Position numbers and translations under genes: made by a program | The notes under the pieces: generated by a model | Database searches by the model: none | What the model was told of the DNA's origin: nothing | Seen by the model: only the letters and a program-made list of their open reading frames with translations | Source: Streptomyces sp. Ag109_O5-1 | Lineage (GTDB): Bacteria; Actinomycetota; Actinomycetes; Streptomycetales; Streptomycetaceae | Assembly (NCBI RefSeq): GCF_003814875.1 | Contig: NZ_RKQF01000001.1 | Coordinates: forward strand, 6,324,001 to 6,388,000 | DNA: 64,000 bases | Direction of reading: 5' to 3' | Shown here: piece by piece, positions 49,967 through 58,073 of the stretch | How positions within the stretch are numbered: the stretch's first letter is position 1 | Layout of the letters: every line of letters starts with the position of its first letter

Positions 49967-50251
49967 ATGAGTGAGATTCCGTACAGCGTCGGCGAAGGGC
50001 CGGCCACCAGGGTCAGCCTCTCCCTCCCCGAGGGGACGGCGGAGGCGATCCGCCGACGGGTCGGCAAGCGTGAGTTCTCCGCGTTCATCACCGAAGCGGT
50101 GGAGCGCGAACTGCGCGGTCAGATCCTGGATGAGTACCTGGCCGACTACGAACGCCGTCAGGGGCCGATCTCCGAGCACGAGCAGGAGCGGGCACGCCGG
50201 GTCTTCGACGAGGTGTTCGCCGAGGAGGGGCAGTGGCCCGCCGCAAGCTGA
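49967..50251 (+). CDS. RHH-type antitoxin, module 3
   Basis: The 94-residue protein has a ribbon-helix-helix region (TRVSLSLPEGTAEAIRRRVG) and an acidic C-terminus (SEHEQERARRVFDEVFAEEG). It overlaps the toxin start by 19 bases. A GATAAT box sits close to the ATG. Confidence 0.82.
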   Translation: MSEIPYSVGEGPATRVSLSLPEGTAEAIRRRVGKREFSAFITEAVERELRGQILDEYLADYERRQGPISEHEQERARRVFDEVFAEEGQWPAAS

Positions 50252-50646
50252 GTCACGAAGGCACACTCGTTCTCGACTGCGAGGGCCTGTCGAAGTTCGT
50301 CAGTGATCACGAGCCCGTGGTCGCCCTCATCGCCGAAGCCCGCAAGCGGGGCATGGAGGTGGTCATCAGCGCGCTCACCATCATCGAAGCGGTGCATCGC
50401 CGGACCGACAAGGCGCGGCTCGCCTGGGTCCTGTCCGGCGTGCGGATCGTGCACATCGGCGACGAGGAGGCCAAGGCCGCCTCAGCCATGCTGATCAACG
50501 CCGGGCTGCATGGTCACAAATACGCCATCGACGCTGCCGTGGCCGAGATGGCGCTACGTCAGCGGCGCCCGGTCGTCATGCTCACCTCGGACATCGACGA
50601 CATGACGAAGCTCTGCGGCGACAGAGTGCGCCTCGTCGCCGTGTAG
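50233..50646 (+). CDS. PIN-domain toxin, module 3
   Basis: The 137-residue protein has all PIN acids: TLVLDCEGLSKFV, SALTIIEAVHRRT, LHGHKYAIDAAVAEMA and MLTSDIDDMTKL. It starts at a GTG inside the antitoxin gene. It is the closest intact relative of truncated module 2 and of module 1, so these copies probably came with related elements. Confidence 0.85.
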   Translation: MARRKLSHEGTLVLDCEGLSKFVSDHEPVVALIAEARKRGMEVVISALTIIEAVHRRTDKARLAWVLSGVRIVHIGDEEAKAASAMLINAGLHGHKYAIDAAVAEMALRQRRPVVMLTSDIDDMTKLCGDRVRLVAV

Positions 50647-50780
50647 TCGATGCCCAAGACCCGAACGCCGGGGCAGGAAGGTCGGCCCGTACGTCCTTGT
50701 CCGAGCGCGGCGAGGCCGGTGGACCAGTCGGTAGTACCCACCAGGGCCGTGAACGGCCGTGTGGCCGGACGCCTTGTCTT

Positions 50781-52025
50781 TCATGGTGCCGTGAGGTGCA
50801 GCAGCCGTGCGTTGGCCTCGTCTGGCGTGAAACGGCCAGGGGCGAATTCCGTGGCGGACAGAAGTCCGAGCCACGCCAGCATGGCGTGGTGTTCCTCATG
50901 GGCCGGGTCGGCGAGGATCACTTTGAGATCGCTGTAGCCGGGGGCGCCGCCGCAGTCCTCGGGCGGGCACGCCCCGGCACCGTCCATACAGTGCGGGTAG
51001 TGGAGCCCGGCTGAGGCTGTCTCGAACCGCTCCACGGTGATGAGGTGCTCCCAGGAGTCCCCGAAGTCGTATGTGTACACGAAGTGGGTGCCTGGTTTGA
51101 GCAAGGCGGCCAGTGTGGCGGTGCGCTCATCGCGGAACCCGAGTTCACCGCCGGGACGGCCGTACTGGACGCCGTCGATGGTGAACGCGTACATGTGGCA
51201 GTTCTGCCAGCCCATCGCGTCCTGGATCACGGAGTGAAGCCGGTCCAGGCTGATCGCGGCGGGCACAAGTAGTCGCCGCCAAACTCGGGGGCTGTCCACG
51301 TCTGCCAACTCGACGAGGATCTGCAACACCGCTTCGCCGGGCTCGGGCCCGCCGCGCATCCGGGCCGTCTCGGTGCGGCCGTCCGCCGTCAACTCGGCGC
51401 TTTCCCCGGCGACATGGACAGCGCCCAGGGAAGCGAGGGCCTTCAGGACTCGCTGGATGTCGTGGTCGTTGGCGGTGCGCAGATGCCTCAGGCGGTCGGG
51501 GGACAGGTCGTCGAGCACGTACAGCGGGCTGACCGCCTGCCACACCACCTCCTGCAGGTCACTGAGCGGCACCGGGGTCGTGGCCGCGTACAGCCGCTGC
51601 AGCAAGGTCCGCAGGCCCCGGTCGTACTCGTGCGCGAACAGGGACTCCAGCCAGCCGGACACCGTCACGGCCGGGCCGATCTGCGGTAGCGCGGCGAACA
51701 GCGCGCCACGCAGTTCGCCGGGGCGGTCCAGCAGCCTGGCGTTCTTCTTCACCGGCAGCAGGCGCCCGCCCGCGGTCCGCAGCAGCCGTGCCGCCTTCGT
51801 CCACTCGACCAGCAGCGTGAGGTGGTACAGCTCCTCGCTGGACTTCGTCTTGAACGTACGGTCCCCGATCACCGGGTCCATCCGGTCGCCGGTGTCCAGA
51901 AGCTCCACCAGCGCCCGCGCGTCGGCAAGCGTCACACGGCCGGTCTCGGTCAGCTTGCGGCCCGTGCCCACCCAACCGACCAGCGCTCGCACCTGCTCGA
52001 CGGTACTGCCCACTGCCTCACCCAT
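50781..52025 (-). CDS. pRiA4b ORF-3-like protein with N-terminal winged-helix region
   Basis: The 414-residue protein ends in a pRiA4b ORF-3 (IS1096 passenger) domain over residues ~235-410: LQILVELADVDSPRVWRRLL, HSVIQDAMGWQNCHMYAFTI, FVYTYDFGDSWEHLITVERF, and GGAPGYSDLKVILADP. The N-terminal ~230 residues are helical with winged-helix-like sections (RALVGWVGTGRKLTETGRVT). The biochemical role of this domain is unknown. It is divergent from a two-gene operon, and all three sit between att copies B and C. Confidence 0.75.
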   Translation of the reverse strand: MGEAVGSTVEQVRALVGWVGTGRKLTETGRVTLADARALVELLDTGDRMDPVIGDRTFKTKSSEELYHLTLLVEWTKAARLLRTAGGRLLPVKKNARLLDRPGELRGALFAALPQIGPAVTVSGWLESLFAHEYDRGLRTLLQRLYAATTPVPLSDLQEVVWQAVSPLYVLDDLSPDRLRHLRTANDHDIQRVLKALASLGAVHVAGESAELTADGRTETARMRGGPEPGEAVLQILVELADVDSPRVWRRLLVPAAISLDRLHSVIQDAMGWQNCHMYAFTIDGVQYGRPGGELGFRDERTATLAALLKPGTHFVYTYDFGDSWEHLITVERFETASAGLHYPHCMDGAGACPPEDCGGAPGYSDLKVILADPAHEEHHAMLAWLGLLSATEFAPGRFTPDEANARLLHLTAP

Positions 52026-52132
52026 GTTGATCCACACGTTCCGGCTCGATTGCGCCCGTTGCCACCGAGCCCAGGATGACAGGCGGCGGGCGGCTGGGCC
52101 GGAATACGCTCACGTGCACTCCGTGAGGGGGC

Positions 52133-52882
52133 ATGACGCGTGCCTGGCAGACTACGACGGTGACCACGCACGATGAGGAACTGCTGGCCCGGGTCCGGGA
52201 GATGAGGGAGCGCGGCAGCGCACCGAAGCAGATCGCGAAGGCGCTGGGGCTGCGCCCGGCCCAGGCCACCGCGCTGGTGAGACAGGTCGCGGAAACGGCA
52301 CAGGCGAACATCGCGCCGGATGAGCGGCCGGTGGTGGGCTGCTGGGTAAACGCGGGCTGGAGCGCGGGACTGGACATGACCGGGGCTCCGGACTGGGCGG
52401 CGGCCGACCCGATCGGCCAGGAACCGGACCCGGGTACGGGCGGCTTCGCCCAGATTCTGCTGGCCCGCCAGGCACGGGCCAGCAGGGTGACCGTTACCGG
52501 TTTCCTTGTGGATGTGTACTGCTTGGGGGTGAAGAACGTGACCGACCCAGAGGTGATGGGTTCCGGCTCCCTGACCACATACGTGCCGATGTACTACTCG
52601 GCTTTCGACCACCCGCCGCTGTCGATCAGCGTTGAGCAGGCCCAGACGATCGTGCGCGACGCGGTCACCTACGCCGCCGGCCTGGGCTTCGAGCCCGCGG
52701 CCGGCTTCACCGACGCCGCAGTGCACCTGGGAACCCCGCCCGGGGATCGGCCCGCCATCGGCTTCGGCCGGGACGGTAAGCCGTTCTATTTCTCCGGTCC
52801 TCACGACGACCCGCGCAAGGTGGTGCAGACGCTGGAACGCACCCGTGGGACCGGCAACTATCACTATGTCGCCCACCTGTAG
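52133..52882 (+). CDS. HTH-containing hypothetical protein
   Basis: The 249-residue protein has an N-terminal HTH (RERGSAPKQIAKALGLRPAQ, residues ~29-48) and a mixed alpha/beta C-terminal domain (RVTVTGFLVDVYCLGVKNVT, then YYSAFDHPPLSISVEQAQTI) of a type I have seen annotated only as hypothetical. GAGGGGG precedes the ATG. The next gene follows after 9 bases, so they form an operon. Confidence 0.65.
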   Translation: MTRAWQTTTVTTHDEELLARVREMRERGSAPKQIAKALGLRPAQATALVRQVAETAQANIAPDERPVVGCWVNAGWSAGLDMTGAPDWAAADPIGQEPDPGTGGFAQILLARQARASRVTVTGFLVDVYCLGVKNVTDPEVMGSGSLTTYVPMYYSAFDHPPLSISVEQAQTIVRDAVTYAAGLGFEPAAGFTDAAVHLGTPPGDRPAIGFGRDGKPFYFSGPHDDPRKVVQTLERTRGTGNYHYVAHL

Positions 52883-52891
52883 GAATGGGAC

Positions 52892-54247
52892 GTGAGCGGC
52901 ACGAAACAGGGAATACGCGCAGTGACACCGGTCGAACGGCAACAGGAGTCCACCGACGCTCCGCGGGTCAGGCACACCGAGCATGAGGCGCAGGCCGGCC
53001 TGCTGGCGGTGCTGCGTCTGTGCGCCGCGGGGAAGCTGCGGTGCAGTGAGAAGACCCGTCGCCCCGGCGCCGCCACTGTCGCGGCGGTTGCCGACGTCCT
53101 GGAGGGTGGCGACTTCTATGAGCACGAGGCCATCGCCGCCTTCGCCTGGCCGATGCTGCTCCAGGCAGGTGGCCTCGCCCAGCTCACCGGCGGCCGACTG
53201 GCGCTGACTCCGCGCGGACGGGCCGCGCTGACCCGGCCGGCGCACCTGATCATCGCCGGGCTGTGGCAGCGCTGGCTGAACAACAGTCTCCTGGACGAGT
53301 TCTCCCGCGTCGAGGAGATCAAGGGCCAGCGCGCGGCGAATGTCCTGACTGCCGCCAAACCGCGCCGCAAGATCGTCGGCCAGGCACTGGCCGGCCTCAC
53401 CCCGGGTGAGTGGACGTCCGTCGACGGCCTGTTCACCGAGATGCGCGCGACTGGTCTGAATCCCGTCGTCCACCGTAGCGAGCGCGCCCTGTGGAAGCTC
53501 TACCTGGAGGATCCCCAGTACGGCAGCCTCGGCTACGACGGCCACCACGGCTGGTCCCTCCTCCAGGGCCGGTACACCCTGACCGTGCTCTTCGAGTACG
53601 CCGCCACGTTCGGCCTCATCGACATCGAGCACGTCGGCCCGGAGGGCGCCCGCGACGACTACCGGGACAACTGGGGCGGCGATTACCTCGACCGGATCAG
53701 TCGCTACGACGGTCTGACCGCGGTCCGCCTCAACCCTCTCGGCGCCTACGCCGTCGGCCTCACCGGCGACTACGCCCCCACTCCTACACCGGCCGTCACT
53801 TCGGGCAGGGTCACCGTCCTGGCGAACTTCGACATCGTCGCTCTCGACGGGCTGCCCTCGGCCGACGCACTTCTCCTGGACACGTTCGCCGACAGGAAAT
53901 CCGATCGGGTCTGGACGCTCAGCACCGCGTCCCTCCTGAGCGCCCTCGACCGCGGGCACGCCCTCGACGAGCTCCGCCGCTACGTGGACCAGGCAGCCTC
54001 GCACCCTCTGCCCCAGACCGTCACCACGCTGCTGGACGATACCGCCCGCCGCACCGGCCGACTCCGTGACGCAGGACAGGTCCACCTCATCGAATGCGAG
54101 GACGAGGCACTGGCAGCCCTCGTTGTCAGCGACCGCCGCCTGCGCGCGTTGTGCACCCGGCTTGGTGAACGCCACCTCGTGGTCTCCCCCGAGCAGCTAC
54201 CGGCGTTTCGCAAGGCCACTCGCGCCCTGGGCTACCCGCTGGGATGA
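52892..54247 (+). CDS. Helicase-associated-domain protein (XPB/Ssl2-like PF13625 type)
   Basis: The 451-residue protein has no helicase motor. Its C-terminal ~170 residues match the domain found at the N-terminus of bacterial XPB-like helicases: VLANFDIVALDGLPSADALL, SLLSALDRGHALDELRRYV, LPQTVTTLLDDTARRTGRLR, and LVVSPEQLPAFRKATRALGY. The N-terminal half has winged-helix-like segments (LAQLTGGRLALTPRGRAALT). It probably binds DNA or a partner helicase. It starts at a GTG and ends in a strong hairpin. Confidence 0.7.
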   Translation: MSGTKQGIRAVTPVERQQESTDAPRVRHTEHEAQAGLLAVLRLCAAGKLRCSEKTRRPGAATVAAVADVLEGGDFYEHEAIAAFAWPMLLQAGGLAQLTGGRLALTPRGRAALTRPAHLIIAGLWQRWLNNSLLDEFSRVEEIKGQRAANVLTAAKPRRKIVGQALAGLTPGEWTSVDGLFTEMRATGLNPVVHRSERALWKLYLEDPQYGSLGYDGHHGWSLLQGRYTLTVLFEYAATFGLIDIEHVGPEGARDDYRDNWGGDYLDRISRYDGLTAVRLNPLGAYAVGLTGDYAPTPTPAVTSGRVTVLANFDIVALDGLPSADALLLDTFADRKSDRVWTLSTASLLSALDRGHALDELRRYVDQAASHPLPQTVTTLLDDTARRTGRLRDAGQVHLIECEDEALAALVVSDRRLRALCTRLGERHLVVSPEQLPAFRKATRALGYPLG

Positions 54248-54267
54248 GGCGAGCAGACTACTTAGGG

Positions 54268-54295
54268 GCGCCCGGGCCCCCTTGGGCCCGGGCGC
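54268..54295 (+). terminator. Terminator after the PF13625 gene
   Basis: GCGCCCGGGCCC pairs perfectly with GGGCCCGGGCGC around a short loop, 21 bases after the stop codon. Confidence 0.75.
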
Positions 54296-54371
54296 ACGTC
54301 GATGCGCGATCGCTGGTCACCGGGGGAGCGGTCCGCCACGCGAGCTGAATAGGTAGAATGTCGGAAATAAA

Positions 54372-54391
54372 TGAGACCAAAACTGAGACCA
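54372..54391 (+). repeat. Paired TGAGAC repeat left of att copy C
   Basis: TGAGAC at 54372 and 54384, 12-bp period, as at the int stop codon of the intact AICE. Confidence 0.6.
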
Positions 54392-54397
54392 GAGCAC

Positions 54398-54435
54398 GTC
54401 GAAGGGCCCCACCGCGAACGGTGGGGCCCTTCGAC
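54398..54435 (-). terminator. tRNA-type terminator hairpin left of att copy C
   Basis: GTCGAAGGGCCCCACCG pairs with its exact complement around CGAA. The outer 13 bases equal the hairpin at copy B. Confidence 0.7.
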
Positions 54436-54454
54436 ATCGTGCCCGGTGAGGCAC

Positions 54455-54510
54455 TGGCGGAGGATACGAGATTCGAACTCGTGAGGGGTTGCCCCCAACA
54501 CGCTTTCCAA
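54455..54510 (-). repeat. tRNA-Ser(GGA) 3'-end fragment, att copy C
   Basis: 56 bases, one difference from copy B. It is flanked by paired TGAGAC sites on both sides, as expected at a junction between two tandemly integrated elements. Confidence 0.87.
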
Positions 54511-54910
54511 CTGTGGTGGTGCATGGCGGGGCCGCGTACGGGGCCGTTCACCTGCGTTCATGGGCGGCCGAGCATGAGAGCCGCTACCAGCTTCGGTCCC
54601 GCCTGAACGGCCGCGAACGGCGGTGAATGAGACGGAATCTGAGACGGACCGTGGGGCCGGGGATGTGGCCGGGGGCCGTGGGGCGACGAACACGCCGCGA
54701 TCGGGCTGTCCGTCGTCACGGCCCAGCGAGGCCCGCTCAGCGTGAACAAGTCCGCGGTGAAGCGGAACTGCTCGAATCGTCAGCGGGTCCGGTCCGTCGT
54801 GTCCTAGAGTGCGAGCGCGGCCGAGAGCAGGAGCGTGAGCTGGAGGCCGAGAGATGTACGGACATTCAGATCGTCAAGGTGCCGATCTTTCGCAAGCGGG
54901 GGAAGAGTTG
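54511..54910. other. Left end of the third element, no supported gene
   Basis: It contains the paired TGAGAC site at 54628. Several short frames exist but none has a good ribosome site plus credible product. Confidence 0.45.
54628..54647 (+). repeat. Paired TGAGAC repeat right of att copy C
   Basis: TGAGAC at 54628 and 54640, 12-bp period, 118 bases inside att copy C, close to the 107 bases seen at attL of the AICE. Confidence 0.6.
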
Positions 54911-55171
54911 ATGGACGAGGACAAGAAGAAGGACGCTGAGCTACCACCCTTGCTCTCTCGGTTCGTGGACGCGGCGGTGTGGGCCAGGACAAACAGTGAT
55001 CTTGTCTGGGACAGGCAAGCAGATGGTAGGTTCCGCGCTGGACTCGTCCTCAAGTTCTCCGCTTCCCAGTCGGTCATGCTGAAGATCGAGAAAAATCCTG
55101 GCAGCCGTCTTGACTGGCAGTTCGGCTCCGCCAAGCCCCTCCCTAAGCTGCGCAGGAAGCCTCTACGCTGA
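54911..55171 (+). CDS. Hypothetical small protein
   Basis: The 86-residue product (MDEDKKKDAELPPLLSRFVD, ending with the basic KPLPKLRRKPLR) has no recognised family. GGGGAAG precedes the ATG at 54911. A start at 54854 would add 19 residues. It is the first likely gene after att copy C. Confidence 0.5.
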   Translation: MDEDKKKDAELPPLLSRFVDAAVWARTNSDLVWDRQADGRFRAGLVLKFSASQSVMLKIEKNPGSRLDWQFGSAKPLPKLRRKPLR

Positions 55172-55346
55172 TACGTGAACTCATGCCCTCTTCGTCCCGA
55201 AGCAACTGGGTCCGAGGTGCTGCCTTGGGCTACTGCGCCTCTCACCTGCGGTGATGGTGCGCTGACGTACGCGGGTGTTCGCGGTTGTGCGCCGTGGTTG
55301 TCACGCAGTTAGACACTCAGCCCGGTCTCGCACACGGAGCAGGCAT

Positions 55347-55631
55347 TCAAAGGCCCCGTAGCGCCTCGTACAGGTCGCCGTAGGCGGTCCAGCAGTCGAT
55401 GCTGCCGTCGTCGTACAGGCTGCCCATGTACCAGTCGTCGTCATCGACAGGCTTCACGAGACACAGGCTGTGGAACCCGAGAACGATCTCCGGGCGTGGC
55501 ATCTCGTGGGCCTCGCCGACGCTGACCCACTTCACTGGCCGATCGGGATCCAGGGCGGCAGCTTCTCGGTCTCCCGAGACATCGCGGATCTGCTGAAGAG
55601 TCCAACCGCGGGGGAGCCGTATGTCTGCCAT
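55347..55631 (-). CDS. Hypothetical small protein
   Basis: The 94-residue product starts MADIRLPRGWTLQQIRDVSG, has many Asp and Trp residues (KPVDDDDWYMGSLYDDGSID), and looks like a single compact alpha/beta domain. No function recognised. Confidence 0.55.
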   Translation of the reverse strand: MADIRLPRGWTLQQIRDVSGDREAAALDPDRPVKWVSVGEAHEMPRPEIVLGFHSLCLVKPVDDDDWYMGSLYDDGSIDCWTAYGDLYEALRGL

Positions 55632-55861
55632 CCATGGATGATCCCACTCGCCAGATGAGGGTCGTCGTGGGCAAGAGTTGCTCGCGCGCTCACTTCTTGC
55701 CCTGGGTCTTGCCCGGGATCTTGGGGAGCTGCTTTTTTGCTGGTCAGGACGGCGTTATTGAGCGGCCGAACGGTCGTCATTGGTCGTCGTTGGCCGCTGT
55801 TGAGCGACCTCGGACGGCCCAGGGAGGGCCCGGCCAACGGCCCCGCGGCCCGCTCAGCAAT
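55632..55861. other. Intergenic region in the third element
   Basis: About 230 bases with a short TTGGTCGTC/TGGTCGTCGTTGG repeat patch near 55778-55800 and no supported gene. Confidence 0.4.
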
Positions 55862-56407
55862 CTACGAACTGATGGGCAAGTCACGGGCCCGCTGTCGTGC
55901 TTGAGCCCGAATCTCCTTCAGACGACTGTGGAACGCGTTGTGTCGGTTCTGGTCGAGGTTCAGCGGGAGATCGAGTTTCGAGATGAGCTGCGACTCCAGG
56001 TCCCACGGCTCGCCTTGCTCGATCCAGCACACACGGGCGTTGTCCGCCATCCACTGGCTCAAGGTTGCCTCGCCGGCCTTGCCGAAGGTCATCCGCTTGC
56101 CGCTGCCCACGCGGCGCAACTCAAGTCCGAGCAGACAACCGAGGGTGAGACGCAGAGTCGAGCCGGCCGCGTTGCCCCGGTAGTGGTACCGCACCCGCTT
56201 GCGCAGGTTCTGCGTGCTGGTTCTGTTCGCCATGTACCGCGGGGCTATCCCGACATAGAGCAGGCGCCCGGGCTCCAGGTCCTCGTGGGGCGGCTGCTTG
56301 AAGTGCCAGCCGTAGACTCCCGCCACCGCCGGGACAGGGCTCGGACGCACCAAGACTTCCTGCGACGACCACAACCGATCGGGACTGACTAGAGCAGCAG
56401 CTTCCAC
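55862..56407 (-). CDS. GIY-YIG nuclease-family protein
   Basis: The 181-residue protein has a GIY-YIG-like core: AGVYGWHF (GVY), GRLLYVGIAPRYM (YVG in place of YIG), then NLRKRVRYHYRGNAAGSTLR with the conserved Arg. The catalytic Glu may lie in the helix TFGKAGEATLSQWM. I start at the GTG at 56407, which has GGGAGG 5 bases upstream. GIY-YIG domains occur in homing, restriction and repair nucleases. Here it sits in element cargo next to an IS, and a defence role is possible. Confidence 0.72.
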   Translation of the reverse strand: MEAAALVSPDRLWSSQEVLVRPSPVPAVAGVYGWHFKQPPHEDLEPGRLLYVGIAPRYMANRTSTQNLRKRVRYHYRGNAAGSTLRLTLGCLLGLELRRVGSGKRMTFGKAGEATLSQWMADNARVCWIEQGEPWDLESQLISKLDLPLNLDQNRHNAFHSRLKEIRAQARQRARDLPISS

Positions 56408-56580
56408 GGAACCCTCCCGACGTGCCACGACCTGATCGTCGCAGGCTACTGGCCAGCGCTGGCGCGCGGTTCCTGACCTGCGTAACTGCGTGACATCAGC
56501 TTGGGAAGCTGCGGGCATTCGGGGCCGGTTCGGGCGCTGACCTGGTCGAACGGTGATTCGGAGGATTCATCAGGCGGGAG

Positions 56581-58000
56581 ATGGCGTCCCGTGAAGTGGT
56601 GTAGCCGGGCAGGGTCCCGGAACGCGCGGGTGTCTGCTCGGGGCGTGCATCCGCCGGCGGTGCATGCTCCCTGAACAAGGGCAGGCCATCGCGCAAGTCT
56701 CTCTGGTGAACGGGCAGTTCGACCGGAGGAGCACGCGATGGCCTTGTCCCAGTCTGAGCTGATGCGGCTGCTTGAGTCACTACGTCGGGCCGATGGAGTT
56801 GAAGCAATCAGGGTGGTGTGCGAGCGCATCCTGCAGGAGCTGATCGAGGCCGAGGCCACCGAGGTGATCGGTGCCGCGCCGCGCGAGCACTCCCAGACGC
56901 GCACGACCTGGCGCAACGGGCACCGGGACAGGGTGCTGACCACGCAGGCCGGCGATCTGGACCTGAAGATCCCGAAGGTGCGGAGCGGGTCATTCTTCCC
57001 GTCGCTGCTGGAACGCCGGCGGCGGATCGACCGGGCGTTGTTCGCCGTGGTGATGGAGGCATACGTGCATGGTGTCTCGACCCGCTCGGTCGACGACCTG
57101 GTCAAAGCACTCGGTGCGGACAGCGGGATCTCCAAGTCCGAGGTCTCCCGCATCTGCGGTGAGCTGGACGAAGAACTGACCGCGTTCAAGGAGCGGCCGC
57201 TGGAGCACACCGTCTTCCCCTACGTCTTCCTGGACGCCACCTACTGCAAGGCCCGGGTCAACCACCGGATCGTCTCCCAGGCCGTGGTCATCGCCACCGG
57301 GATCTCCGCCACCGGACACCGCGAGATCCTCGGGCTGATGGTCGGCGACAGTGAGTCGAAGCCGTTCTGGACGAAGTTCCTGCGCTCGCTGCGGGCCCGC
57401 GGCCTGGAGAACGTCCAGCTGGTCATCTCCGACAGCCACAGCGGTCTGGTGGCCGCGATCCGCACCGTTTTCCTCGGTGCGGCCTGGCAAAGGTGCCGGG
57501 TTCACTTCGTCCGGGACGTGTTCTCGGTGATCGAAAGGGGCTCCGGGGAGATGGTCGCCGCGACCATCCGCACCATCTTCGCGCAGACCACCGGTGAGCA
57601 GGTGCGCACCCAACTGAACGTGGTCGCCGACATGCTCGGACGGCAGTTCCCGCAGGTCAAGACGATGCTGCTGGATGCGGCAACGGACATCACCGCGTTC
57701 GCCGACTTCCCGCCGGCGCACTGGAAGAAGATCTGGTCGACCAACCCGCTGGAGCGGCTGAACCGGGAGATCAAACGGCGGGCCGACGTCGTCCAGGTCT
57801 TTCCCAACCCCGCCGCCCTTGACCGGCTCGCCGCCGCGGTCCTGGCCGAACTCCACGACGAATGGCAGGTCTTCGACCGCCGCTACTTCTCCGAAGCCTC
57901 CATGGCCGAGCTCTTCACCACCAAGCCGGCCGAACCCGAAATCACCCCACAACCGGAACCGAAACAGCTGCCGTGACTACACCACCTCGCGGGACATGAC
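56581..58000 (+). mobile_element. IS256-family insertion sequence
   Basis: The 1,420-bp element has imperfect terminal inverted repeats. GTCCCGTGAAGTGGTGTAG at the left matches the right end (GTCCCGCGAGGTGGTGTAG on the minus strand) at 17 of 19 positions. It carries one full-length transposase and is bordered by a 10-bp duplication. It inserted between genes, so nothing is visibly broken. Confidence 0.85.
56738..57976 (+). CDS. IS256-family transposase (MULE-type DDE)
   Basis: The 412-residue transposase shows the DDE residues in context: FPYVFLDATYCKARV (first Asp), QLVISDSHSGLVAAI (second Asp), and WSTNPLERLNREIKRRADVV (Glu). The Zn-like C/H region (WQRCRVHFVRDVFS) between them is typical. 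GGAGGAG precedes the ATG. Length and motifs are normal, so it is probably active. Confidence 0.93.
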   Translation: MALSQSELMRLLESLRRADGVEAIRVVCERILQELIEAEATEVIGAAPREHSQTRTTWRNGHRDRVLTTQAGDLDLKIPKVRSGSFFPSLLERRRRIDRALFAVVMEAYVHGVSTRSVDDLVKALGADSGISKSEVSRICGELDEELTAFKERPLEHTVFPYVFLDATYCKARVNHRIVSQAVVIATGISATGHREILGLMVGDSESKPFWTKFLRSLRARGLENVQLVISDSHSGLVAAIRTVFLGAAWQRCRVHFVRDVFSVIERGSGEMVAATIRTIFAQTTGEQVRTQLNVVADMLGRQFPQVKTMLLDAATDITAFADFPPAHWKKIWSTNPLERLNREIKRRADVVQVFPNPAALDRLAAAVLAELHDEWQVFDRRYFSEASMAELFTTKPAEPEITPQPEPKQLP

Positions 58001-58073
58001 CAGGCGGGAGCGCTTTCACCGTGGTTCCCCGCTGTTCCCCGCCCGATCTGGTGCGCTTATGGTGCGGCCCGTG

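Larger units (their letters stand above)
54248..54397. other. Gap between the PF13625 gene and att copy C
   Basis: It holds the terminator at 54268 and the paired TGAGAC site at 54372. I looked for an integrase 3' end here and found none, so the segment has lost its int gene or was moved by another element's integrase. Confidence 0.5.
56571..58010. repeat. 10-bp target-site duplication around the IS
   Basis: CAGGCGGGAG occurs at 56571-56580 and again at 58001-58010, directly flanking the element ends. Confidence 0.75.
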
